From Linnemannia schmuckeri (lineage: Eukaryota > Mortierellomycota > Mortierellomycetes > Mortierellales > Mortierellaceae), in contig JANATG010000003.1 in the NCBI GenBank assembly GCA_029449235.1, forward strand, positions 1,426,001-1,490,000: a DNA stretch of 64,000 nucleotides. Direction: 5' to 3'. Positions 22,568-33,115 of the stretch are shown in pieces. The notes beneath the pieces are model-generated. The model was given only the letters and a program-made list of their open reading frames with translations. It was not told the origin of the DNA and did not search any database. The stretch's first letter is position 1; every line of letters begins with the position of its first letter. The position numbers were made by a program, and so were the translations under genes.

Positions 22568-24274
22568 GCGGATGGTGTTGGATAGATGATAGGGGATTTA
22601 TGTGTGCGTGTTGTTTGTATGTGTGTCTGTTATAGTTGAAATCGAAGAGAAAGAGGAGGAGTAGCGAGGAGGAGTAGCGTCCGCGGCGGACGAGTCGAGC
22701 CTCACGTCAAAAAAAGGCAAAAGGAAGAGGGAGTGGGAAGTCGAAAGGGTAAGTGAGAGGGTGAACAGATGAGTCAGGGTTATTAGAAGGAAAGTCAATA
22801 AGACGGGAGTATGAAGAGTGGAGAGAGAGAGAGAGTGAGAGAGAAAAGCAGACGGCGTCGGTTGTTCGTTGTGGTGGTAGTAGTTAAAGTACTAGTGGTG
22901 ATGAAGTGGCCGTGGTTATTGTTGATGTTGTTGTTGCACGGATCCTGCGCATGGGAGATGCGAGCCGGCAAATAAGAAGCGAAAAAAAAAAGAAAAAAAA
23001 AAGAAATAAAAGAAAAGCGATGGGGCGAATGAGTGAATGAGATATGAGAGTGAATGGATATGACGACAATGATGAGTGTGAGTGGAGAGTGGAGAGAAAT
23101 AATAACAGTGAGAGAATACGGGCGAGAGTGGGTGCGTAGATAGGAAAGGAAGGGAATAAGCAAGAAAAATAAGGGTGAAAAAGAAAGAGAGAAGGGAAGG
23201 GAAAGGGAAAGGGGAAAAGGGAAGGGAAAGAGAAGGGGAAAAAGAGAAGGGAAACGGAAAGAGAAAGAGAAACAGAAGAGGAGAGAGAAAACAAAAACAA
23301 CAACAAACGACGAGCAGTGGGGTGAGTGAATTGATGGCAGGGAACAAATAAGAGGGGGGAAAAAATCTTTTTTTTCTTCCCTCTCTGCCGGGAGGAGAAC
23401 GGTAAGGCTACTTTGAAGAAAAGAAGATAAATAAGAATACCATGTGCTATGCTATAGGTTAAGAGCGAAAGAGGATTGCCATTGGTCACATACATGCTGG
23501 GGCCCAATGGCATAGAACAAGGAGACTATGGTATGATGTCCCATAGCATGGCACGCATTGGGCTAGCTACACCTGCACGCATGTATGAAGCAACCATGAG
23601 AAAAAAATATTATCATTGAAAGCACCCGCCAGCCAGGTTGTATTAGTGTATTACTCCGATAGACCCATCTCCTCCAAACAGCACCATAAAATAATATAGG
23701 AAAGAGAAAGGAGAAATATCTTTTTAGTATTATTATTCTTCATCCCTCATCTCGAAACCCTATCCAATCGACTCTATTCCAAGAACAAGCCAAGCCAAGC
23801 CAAGTGTTAAAAAAAAAGGCGATAACTCAATATGACAAAGCAATAGAGTACAAAGGCCCGACACTCCAAACCTGCGAAAGAGTTTTTGTTTTGCTCAGCA
23901 GACTGCACCTTTCTTTTCTTCTGTTGATGACCCTCCGTCCCACTAACGCCAAAGACACACACAGACGCTAAAAAAAAAAACGCCGGGATGAATTATGTAC
24001 ACCAAATTTTCAATTGCTGCCCGGTCTGGACACCGCCCGATCACCAGCCTTTCGCAGGAGAACTTTTTTTAAAATTTCATGAAAGCAGCGGCCACACAAA
24101 ATGATATCTAGCATGATTCATCGCGGTGTAACCAGATACTCTTGACATACTGAAACAAATATTAAGAAGAGTTTTATTGTGTATCAAAGTGTATAGTTGA
24201 AAAGAAGCGAGGATCACCAGAGAAACAAAAAACGGGTAGAAAGCAATAAAACTAAAAGACCAAGACACGAAGCT
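22568..24274. other. Promoter region of the DP gene and 3' flank of the PITP gene
   Basis: No gene is seen. 22690-23300 is strongly purine-rich on the plus strand (GAAGGGAAAGG-type), so the DP leader is pyrimidine-rich. A cluster of CCAAT boxes and inverted repeats lies at 23478-23561. TTTATT at 24172 gives AATAAA on the minus strand, the likely PITP poly(A) signal. Confidence 0.6.
23478..23561. promoter_or_regulatory. CCAAT cluster with nested inverted repeats
   Basis: Three CCAAT pentamers occur within 85 bp, as ATTGG at 23481, CCAAT at 23504 and ATTGG at 23557. The first two form a perfect 8-bp inverted repeat GCCATTGG / CCAATGGC separated by 18 bp. A second inverted pair CTATGG / CCATAG sits at 23526-23546. 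CCAAT boxes are bound by the HAP/NF-Y complex in fungi. The position, ~900 bp upstream of the DP start, makes a promoter role possible but unproven. Confidence 0.35.
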
Positions 24275-25649
24275 CTACTTTGCAGGCTCAATGGCACCAA
24301 CTGGCTTAGCCATCTTTTCGATGAGTTCTTCCTTGGTACGCTTCTCCATCTCACGAATCGATTCCATCGAGAGTCCGTGCCAGCGATCCATGGAACAAAA
24401 GAGCTCACGATGGAACTTTGTAAACAGATCGCGCTCGACCGAATGCATGTACGACTCCATCTTTGTCTGTAGGCCGTACCACTTAAATTCGATCGAGACA
24501 AGTTTGTAGCAGGTCATGACGGGGTCACAGGTCTTGGCCCACGATCCCTGAAGAGGTCCACGAAGTGCCTTTTGCGAGAAGGAGGTGTTCACGTCCTCCT
24601 TAACCGGGTTGAATGTCTGGAGGTAATATGACTTTGGGTCGTTCGCAATGTCGATCACGACTACCTCGCGCTGCTTCAAGATGTCTTGGCTCTTGTTCAA
24701 TGCGTTGTCGAGCTGTCCACGGTCGCCGTCCACATGGAAAGACTCTACGGTGACCGACATGGATTCCTTCATGTAGTCGTTGGTGATAACCGTTTTACAC
24801 CCTAAATATCAGAGAAATGAAGGTGGTAAGTAAGTTCGGGTCAGGTACATTTTTTTCTTCTCTCTTGTCTTCCTCTCTTCTATTGTTTCTGTTGTTATTG
24901 TTGTCTTTGTCTGGCTGACCTGATGTAATATGGCCACGAGAACAAAAAAAAATGCCAGAAAAAATAGAACGAAATAGCAAACAAAAACAGTAACGACTAC
25001 CACTCACAACACAACACACCCACACTCACAAAAAGGGAAGCTGGGCTGCGGTCGCTCACTCTTCCGAGATTCAGTTTTGCATCACTCCCTTGGCTTTCCA
25101 TTCCTGAATCCTTAAAAACAAAACTTACAAGGAAAAGCATTCCATGCGTGTTCCTGACATTTGGTCGCGCCAGCTGGCATCAGCGATCTGATCCAGGTGG
25201 GGAGCTTTGACTCTAAGTGATAAATCTATCACCATGAAAATAAAAAGTACAGATTAGACACTCACACGGGAATTGTTCGTTTCCGGACAATGTGTCTTTT
25301 CCGAGAAGAAAAGCACAGCGTCCCTGCGCGATACGGAAGTATTACCTTGTGGGTGTATTGTCCCTTGCGCTCCTTGTCCTCGTAGGGCTCATTGGCGACA
25401 ATCTCAACGCCCTCTCCGCCACCACTCTCGGCCTTTGACATCTCAGCGACATTGTAGAGTTGGGCGACCTACATCGACAAAAGTGTATGAAAACAATAAA
25501 GGTAACCGTGTTAGAAAAAGTCCTGCAGACCACTCTGAGAAGGCAATATGTTTTTACGTGGCAGGGAGAGTACGTTTGCGTCTGTTTGTTTATACCTGGT
25601 ACTCTGCGTTGGTGCAGTTGTTTGTAATGCGGTATTCCTTGATGAGCAT
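24275..25649 (-). CDS. Class I phosphatidylinositol transfer protein (START-like), ~266 aa
   Basis: Four exons, 25649-25596, 25468-25346, 25225-25129 and 24801-24275, join in frame to 266 codons plus stop. The protein matches animal PITP alpha/beta end to end: MLIKEYRI at the start, EYQVAQLYNVAEMSK, then YHLESKLPTWIRSLMPAGA. WNAFPWCKTVITNDYM spans the exon 3/4 junction, then come GPLQGSW, YKLVSIEFKWYGLQTKMES, and RDLFTKFHRELFCSMDRW with a basic C-terminal helix. Length is close to human PITPs (about 270 aa). These cytosolic proteins move phosphatidylinositol and phosphatidylcholine between membranes and feed phosphoinositide signalling. Yeasts use the unrelated Sec14 fold for this job. An AATAAA on the minus strand (plus TTTATT at 24172) follows the stop. 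Confidence 0.95.
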
Positions 25650-27242
25650 GATGAACTTGAAGTGAACGAGGAAGAGTGGAGAGTGTGATGAGTGTGTTGT
25701 GTTGCTGTTGTTTTGAAAGCTGAAAAGGCGAGTACAAAGGAAAGAAACAAAAAAAAGGAAAGGAAAGAAGGGGAAACTAAAATACTTTTGTCACGCCCAT
25801 AAACACAAACGAACAACAGCAACAGAGGTCATGCCACACCTTCCAAAGGCTCAGTCCATAATATTTATACTAAAAATCTATGAACTTATGCACATTCTTG
25901 TTCCAATCCATCCTCCTCGTCCACCCCTGTCAATTGCCTCTCTCTTCTTCATTCGTTTCTACCTCTGTTTACATATAGGAAAGACCATTTCCTTGTTTGT
26001 TCAACCTTCTCTTTTGCATTTCACAATCGCCTTCACTTGAGAGTACATTCGAGCTGCAAGTGGAATGAAACAGAATGATTGTTACTCAAGGTTGTTCTAA
26101 GGCGACCGTTTTTTATTTCTGATCAAAATTATTTCTAATATCTCAGGATGGGCATAGTGTTAAGTGATGGGCGACTGGTCGAATCATAATCAAAGCGGGC
26201 GGAGTAACAGGGATGATGTTAGCATGAAATCGATCTTCTATTGATCGTCAGGCTTTGTTTGAGTGAAAGAGGCCCTATCATTATTGGGATGTGTTCCGGG
26301 TACCATGCATGGACCGCCTTCATATTTTCAATAACACCAGTTTTTCTGCAGTGGTACTTGCCATCAATGTTCGTGTGCTCTTGTCACTATTACATGGCGA
26401 GAGAGACCCGTCCATGATGTTGTATCGTTTTTTTTGAGTGACATTGATAGAAAGGCGAGAAGGGAAAAAAAATCAACATCAGTCTTCGTAAACAGAATCC
26501 TTCTTTTGCACGAATTGAACGCGTCGCCATCACTAAAGGTGGGCCGTAAGACTCGCGAGGGAGTTAGTAAAAAACAATCCATTCCTGTTCGCACATATAC
26601 CACAAGGTCTCTATGCGATGCGATGTGATGTGATGACCTGTTGTTCTCTTCTTTTCTCGTCTTCTTGTCTGGGCTTCTTTTTTCCCTTTCTTCCTTGTCA
26701 ACTCGCCGTCCGTGCCGTCGCACAGCTAGCCTCGCAGCCCAGTAGCTCCTATTATACCTTTTTAAAGTGAAAATAGAATAAAACCATGTATTTACTCTTT
26801 AAAATGAAGCATCTCCTTGAGTTATGTTGCTGACCCTGGCTTTTTTCTTTCACCTCCTTCCTCTTCTCTTTTCTTTTTTTCTTTTTCTTCTTTTTTTTCT
26901 TCTTACTTTCTGTTGTCTTTTACGCACACTCACTTGTCATTCCTCTTTCCTTTCCTTCCCTACCCTTCCCTTCCGCATCTTTTCCTTTCCCTTCCCATCA
27001 ATCGCATTCTTCCTCTCCTGTTTTTTTTATCATCCTCTGTATTCCATTTGTTTTCTTACCCGCTCTTCCCTCCTCTAACCCCGTGAGTAAGAGTCTCAAA
27101 CTTTGTACCTGAATCTCCTTCCTTTTGCCTTTGTTTCCTTCGTTCCGTTTCGTTTTGCTTCTATCCTCACTCCTCCATTCTCACTCCTCCCCTTGTAGCT
27201 ACGACGTCTTCCTCTTCTTCAACTTGCTCTTTATCATCATCC
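25650..27242. other. Divergent promoter region (PITP / septin-ankyrin gene)
   Basis: Non-coding 1.6 kb between two divergently transcribed genes. The last 400 bp (26840-27230) are a strongly pyrimidine-rich leader on the plus strand, read into the septin-type gene with ATG context CATCCATGG. No other gene is seen. Confidence 0.6.
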
Positions 27243-30200
27243 ATGGCTGTTGACATCACTGCGTCCGCTGCCTCGTTGCGCTTCCTCCTCCTTGGAGACG
27301 TCGGCGTCGGCAAGTCCTCCTTCATTAACACCTTTGCCTCCTGCCTCGAAAATGTCCACACCAACAGCCCTATCCACGAGGCCATCCTTACGCCCTCTTC
27401 TCCTTCTTCCTCCTCCTCAACCCCAACTGCCATCCATCTTCCCGGCGTCCGCCTCGGCACCAACCCCGTCTTCCACCAGGACAGCGCCGCGTCGCCCTTT
27501 GACGACCCCCTCGGTCTCTTGCCACCAAAAGTCGTTGTCCCCGCCAGAGACATTGACTTTGTTACCCTTCCTGGCTACTCGGCCACCATCAACCCCTCTA
27601 CTACCCTTTCCCTCACCGACGACTATCTCAACCACCACCTCCACACCACCACTTCCATCTTCTCCCCCGCCATCCCCTCCTCCCAGCTGGCCTGGTTCTT
27701 AATCGCAGGCTCCCATGCACATTCTCTCCCCACCTGTGCCTTCTATTTTGTCCTCTTTGAGCTCAAGCCCATCGACATCATCTACATGAAGATGATTCAC
27801 GAGCGTGTCAACCTCATTCCCATCATTGCCAAGGCCGACACCCTCTCCAAGAACGAGCTTTGGGTCCTAAAGAAGAGAATGCTTCGTCAGCTTAAGCTCA
27901 ACCAGATTAAAATCCACACTTTCGGCATGGATATCGAGACGGTCGAGCAAATGACCATTGACCGTCACTGGGGTGCACCTCCTTTTGTCGTCAGCACTCG
28001 CGAGGATGCTAGCGGCCAGTTGCCCGAAAGTGAGATGCGGCGACTTGTCGAGCTCTGCCTGTACGAGCGAGTCCGCGATTTGCAAGAGGATTCGGCTCGC
28101 AAGGTCATTGCCTGGAGGTAAAGGAAAAAAAGAGAGCCCCCGTCCTGCCCCACCCCACCACACATCACAACTCACCTTCTTTCGTCTACTGTTGTTAGGG
28201 GTTTATTATTTTTATCGTTGAGCCTTAATCTGTCTTAAACGGCGCAATTGGACAGTTGGACCAAACGCATTTCATCTAACGCTCTAATTTTTTTATATTA
28301 TAACTGTCTGTAGAAAAGAGTACGGCCCTTCGGCAGATGCAACAAAGACCAGCGTGGAAATGGCTTGGAGTCAGAACGCAGGACAGCAGACATTGGGACA
28401 GCAGGCAGTTGTGCAAAAGGCAGTTGGACAGCAGGTTCAGGAAGGCGGAGCAATTGTGGCCAATGGAGCTGTGCACACCACCATCACTGCCACCACGGCT
28501 GCCACCACAGCCACAGCCGTCACAACGGTCTCCACCGCAACCTCAAGCATCAGCAACAATCCTTATTTTGCCCACCTTGACACGCAGACCCAGGAAGCCT
28601 TCCAGTACGCTACCCCTCCTGGTCAACAGGCTTCATACCCTACAACTCCAGCCTCTCCCTTTGGAACACAGCTGTCGTCGGCCACTGGAGTTTCTTTCAC
28701 ACCTCCTCCTCCATCTGCGGGAGTCAACACAACCATCCCTACTTATGCGCCACCACCAAGCTTTACTAATGGAGCGCATGTGGGCTACAGCGCTCCGCCT
28801 TCGTTGGGTTACAGCAAATTGCCCACCACTCCTGGATATCCCACCTCCGGAGCGTCTGTGCCTCCCACGAATGGCCTGATTTCACCTCCTCCTTCGGCAG
28901 CTCAAGTCACTCCAACGCCTGTCACAATTCCTCCGACATACTCGCCTCCACCAAGGACAACTTCCGCCGGTTCTCCGACCACTACCACAGCGGCCAATGC
29001 TCGCATGACTATTATTCAAGCTTCAACAGGCATGTCAATCGACAATTCTACTCGGCCAAGTGAGCTGATGGGGGACAATGGCGTCAGCACTGTTCATGCG
29101 CATATGGGTCACGGCCAGGAAGCATCTCAGGAAAATGCAGGGGCCTTCATGTCAGCCGATGCAGCATCCATCACCTCGACCAACACTACGCTTTCCAGAG
29201 CAAAGACACTTCTGAACGGGTAAGTTTTTCTATTGGACTCCGTCTTTTTCGCAAAAATAAGACTATAGATCATACAGTCTGACCTTGTTAAAATGCTTTC
29301 TTACAATTTTTGACAGACGGGAAGTGAAGGTAGAGATTCCAAACTCGGGGATGTCTTATCAGCCTTCAGCTTCGGAGACAGTGACTGACTTGAGTAGCAC
29401 TCTCCCCCAGACATCGCATTTGCAGGCGCAGCCATCGTTCCTTATTCCAGGAACCTATGGCCAGGGAGCCTTCTTGATCCCACCAGCGGATCTCTACCAG
29501 GCAGCCATGATGTCAACCATCCCTGGAGCAGCCGCCACAAACGAGTACGGCGAGGCCATTCCGGATATTTGGGATGCAGCAGAGCTGGGCGATTTGGCGG
29601 CAGTGCAGATGCACCTCAACAATGGTGTCTCTCCCGACCAGCGCAACAATTCTCGCTCGACATTGCTGCACAGGACTGCTTGGCAGGGTGTGAACCCATA
29701 TGCGGTGATGAGTCTGTTGATTTCCTATGGCGCCAATGTCAACCTGACCAACGAGAACGGAAACACGGTCTTACAGAACGTGTTGATGAAGCACGACGAT
29801 CCTTCGTTGATCAAGTTGCTTCTTGACAATGGTGCTGAGGCCATGATCCCCAATAAAGAAGGAATGAACACGTTGGAGGTGGCGGCTCTGTTCAACAAGC
29901 TCGAGTCGGCCCGGTACCTGTTGGAGAATGATTTGTCCTCGTCAGAGCCCCAGAGCATCGTCAACGCGCTGCAGCGAGCACGCAGTCCCGATAAGAAGTT
30001 GATGAAGGCCCTGTTGAAGAGCTGGCAAGGCAAGGAAGGCGAGCGGAAGAGATTCGAGCTGATGGAGCGTCTTCGTGGCCGTAGTAGCTCGTCTGCGGTG
30101 GCTAATGATACCGCCAGTGTCCGCAGTTTTGAGACCACAAAAGGAGGCGAGGGCAAGTAAGTGCTAAAAACACTTTTTTCTTTTGTTCTGCATGATTCGT

Positions 30201-30301
30201 TCATAGAACCTAGTCTTTTCTTTTATTTCTTTTGTCAGGAACTGACCCACTTGCTCTTTTTTCATCTAGATCCAGCAAATGGTTGAAGCTCAAGTTTTAA
30301 A
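27243..30301 (+). CDS. Septin-type GTPase fused to ankyrin repeats, ~883 aa
   Basis: Four exons, 27243-28117, 28314-29219, 29317-30156 and 30271-30301, join in frame to 883 codons plus stop; the last exon adds only SSKWLKLKF and stop. Residues 18-26 are the P-loop GDVGVGKSS. The region around residue 180, ELKPIDIIYMKMI followed by VNLIPIIAKADTLSK (G4 AKAD at 196-199), is diagnostic of septins. The G3 motif is altered: TLPGY (108-112) stands where septins have DTPG. A ~350-aa Thr/Pro/Gly-rich linker follows. Residues ~676-800 then form ankyrin-type repeats, for example IWDAAELGDLAAVQMHLNNG, LLISYGANVNLTNENGNT and IKLLLDNGAEA. Septins form filaments at septa and the cell cortex, and ankyrin repeats bind proteins. 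A cortical scaffold is inferred. GTP hydrolysis may be weak given the G3 change. Confidence 0.88.
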
Positions 30302-31132
30302 AGCCAACAAAAAGCAAGCAAACAGACGACGATGATTACAGAACAAGCAACACGACGACGACACCAACAGAAGCAAAACAGCGACACCAGTAACGACTAA
30401 TGCCTACACCTTTACGAACCATTTTCATTTATTTCGTCCTGTCATGTCAGGCGACACCATTTGAACCCCCTTTTGCCCTTGACAGATGCGCCCAGGGCGC
30501 CTCCAAGAACACAAAAAATCAACACCATTCCCATACCTAATTTTGCCCAAAAACATCTATCTACACTAAAGTTTCCTTTTTTTAACCCAATTGGCCATGT
30601 GAGGTTTCGAATGAAGGATTCTTCTTCATGTTATCGAGAAAGGAAGACGAGACAAAAGCGAAGCTTGAACTTGTGTTTTGCTGAGTGGAAGAACGGAAGT
30701 GCGAAGATCTTTCTATTCATGCATACATGGAGCAATCGACGTACTTTGTCCTTTTTGTCATCAATGTTTGCTCTCTAATGTTCTGCAGCAAACGTAATAA
30801 TAACACTTACTCGTACTTAGTTCTTGAGTGGATTTGAAAATTGCGGATGAGTGTGCTTGTTCTTGTGTCCTTTGTCGAAGAGATTACTGCGGGGACGGGG
30901 TTCATGTTGAGCCGCAGCGAACAAGGTTCAAACCTCAAACCATCAATCAGCATAAAAAAGGGACTCGTCTTCATTTTTGCTTTTTTTTCTTCCCTTCCAA
31001 CCACGCAACTCAACCCCTCCAACCACACACGCACGCACTCACACACGACCTATTCTCGCCAAGAGAAAAGAACCAACAATAACAGCATTACAAAACCACA
31101 AATACATACACACACATACACATATATACAAG
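30302..31132. other. Intergenic spacer / promoter of GAT-domain gene
   Basis: AT-rich DNA with no supported gene. CA/TA-rich alternation (ACACACATACACATATATACA type) lies immediately before the ATG at 31133. Confidence 0.6.
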
Positions 31133-32896
31133 ATGACTTCTACTGCAGGCGCCTGGTCGAGTCTCTTTCATGGCCTCCCCAACCGAACCCCTGCCTCACA
31201 CCTCTACACCGAAGAAGCCATTCAAAACGAACAGGTACCCCATTTTATTATGTTCGTTTTATCGCTTCTCTTACTTGTCTATCCTTTTTCTCAAAGTTTG
31301 TATGCTCACTTAAGTCTTTCTTCTGATGATGATTATAACATATCCTTAGTTGACGGCAGACGAGGTGATCGAAAAGGCACAGAGCAACGCCAGTCTCTTG
31401 GTCGAGATGGTCACTGCCATCTCTGCCGACGATAACAACGAGACACTTCAGTCCTTCAACAACAACGATATCATCCAGGTATGCTCTTCACTTGTTTTTG
31501 ACTTTGCTGCGATTTTGTTTTGTCCTTAAGCATTCTGCCTTGATAAATTCTGTCGACTTTTGTTGCCAAGACCAGTGAGCAGTCCCATGGAAGCAACAGG
31601 GCTAAGCATCAAATTTCTGTGGTGTAAAACCTTCCTATACGTATGCCCCCCCCTCTCTGACAATTTTGACGACGGTTTCTGCACACTAGACCCTTCATAG
31701 GCAATGCCAAGGAATGTCGGACTACTTGTACGAGCGGATCTGGCACGACTCGGGCGACAATGGCAACACACACTTCCATGGATATGACAGCTCTAGCACA
31801 GTATCTGCGCAGAACAAGACCGTCGAGGAGGAGGCGCAAATTGGCAAGTATTCTTCTTCATTCATACACTGATTGCTGTTATGATCGCCTCTTGTTTTCA
31901 ATCACCAGGGATACCCAACTAATTTTATCGTCAATGATCAAATGAACAACAATAGCTGCGTTCATCTCGTGTAATGAGCAGATTCAGGCGGCGTTCAAGT
32001 GTTATGAGGAGTTCAAGGATCACTTGCAGGCTAAGCAGATGCAGGAAGACGAGATTGCACGTTCACGAGGATACAACGTCACGGAAGCGTCGCTTGACGA
32101 CGTCGACGATCATATTGGAGGTGGATCTGCATCAGAAGCTGTCACTCAGGTCTTTGGCAACAGGAACAACTACGATGACGAAGATGAGATGGGCGAGTTT
32201 GTAAACGGGATCTCGATTGCAAGACATGACGCACGTCAAATCCACTTGCGCAAGTCTGAGCAACCTCTCGTCTGGCGGTTGGACCCCCGTGAGGATTTCA
32301 AGGCCAACAAGAACAAGAACAAGAAATGGATTGATCGTGCCGAAAAGGATCGACAGGAGCGCGAGAGGATGCTGGAGCGTAGTCCTCGAAATGGGATCCA
32401 TGGTCTTGCACCTGAGCCTGAGCCCTTGAAGATTACTCCCGAGGTTGAGACTGTTCGGGCTTCTGATGCTGAAGACGCGGCGGTGACGGCGATAGACGCT
32501 GAAGGATCTCAATCTACTGAGTCTATCGAGGCGCGCGCTGTGCTTGAAACGACAAATGTTGACGAAGACGAAGAGGAAGACCATGGTATTGAGAAGATCC
32601 AGAACCGTATCGTGGTTGTCGAGGAAGATGACAGTGAGGATGATGAAGAAGAAGGAGAAGCGGAGAATGTCAATGCTGACGAGGGCGATGATGGTGTGCT
32701 GTCGGATGACTCTTGGGAAGAAATTCCTAATCAAGGAGTTGTAAACCTTGCGATCAGTGACGACCAAGATGTAGTGACCTCTTCGTCGTCTTCTCCTTTC
32801 CTGCTGACCCCTGCGACAGGCGGATCTAGCCCTAATCCTGGTACGAGCCCAAGGCCATCTATTCCCATGCCCCGCACCGTCATGCGCGAGATCTGA
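31133..32896 (+). CDS. GAT-domain protein (LSB5/GGA/TOM1-like sorting adaptor), ~441 aa
   Basis: Four exons, 31133-31234, 31350-31478, 31690-31843 and 31956-32896, join to 441 codons plus stop. The third intron must be of GC-AG type (G|GCAAGT at 31844) because the nearby GT gives a stop. Residues ~33-120 read as the three-helix GAT domain: TADEVIEKAQSNASLLVEMV, then TLHRQCQGMSDYLYERI, then FISCNEQIQAAFKCYEEFKD. GAT domains bind ubiquitin and Arf-type GTPases in endosomal and Golgi sorting adaptors. No VHS domain precedes it; only ~30 residues lie upstream. The C-terminal half is charged and acidic (EDDSEDDEEEGE), ending in a Ser/Pro-rich tail. The closest type is yeast LSB5 or a GAT-only adaptor; the exact orthology is uncertain. 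Confidence 0.82.
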
Positions 32897-33115
32897 GCAA
32901 GTCCCAAGTTGGCAGCCGGCTGTCTTGGGCGCAGCAGCCAACCTTTCCGTAGAAAAAAAATAAAAAAAATCGAACAAACATTGATACATCACGTGCAATT
33001 CTCACTCAGCCTTATTAAACTACAAAAAGATGAGGGAGATCACCAACAGACGTACTCTCTTTTTTCTTTCACATACATCACCGCACAACAGCACACAGCA
33101 AACAATACTCACGCA
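32897..33115. other. Short spacer with poly(A) signals and PRP31 leader
   Basis: 219 bp between tandem genes. An AAAAAATAAAAAAAA tract at about 32951 can serve as the poly(A) signal of the GAT gene, and the PRP31 leader follows directly. Confidence 0.5.

Noticed and set aside
22568..23513. Long minus-strand frames of Phe/Leu/Ser/Pro-rich sequence upstream of DP
   Set aside because: They are the reading of a simple GAAGGGAAAGG purine tract; the composition is purely repeat-driven.
30840..30960. Sequence GGTTCAAACC resembling a tRNA B box
   Set aside because: The flanks do not form a T-arm stem and no A box or acceptor stem could be paired, so no tRNA is called.
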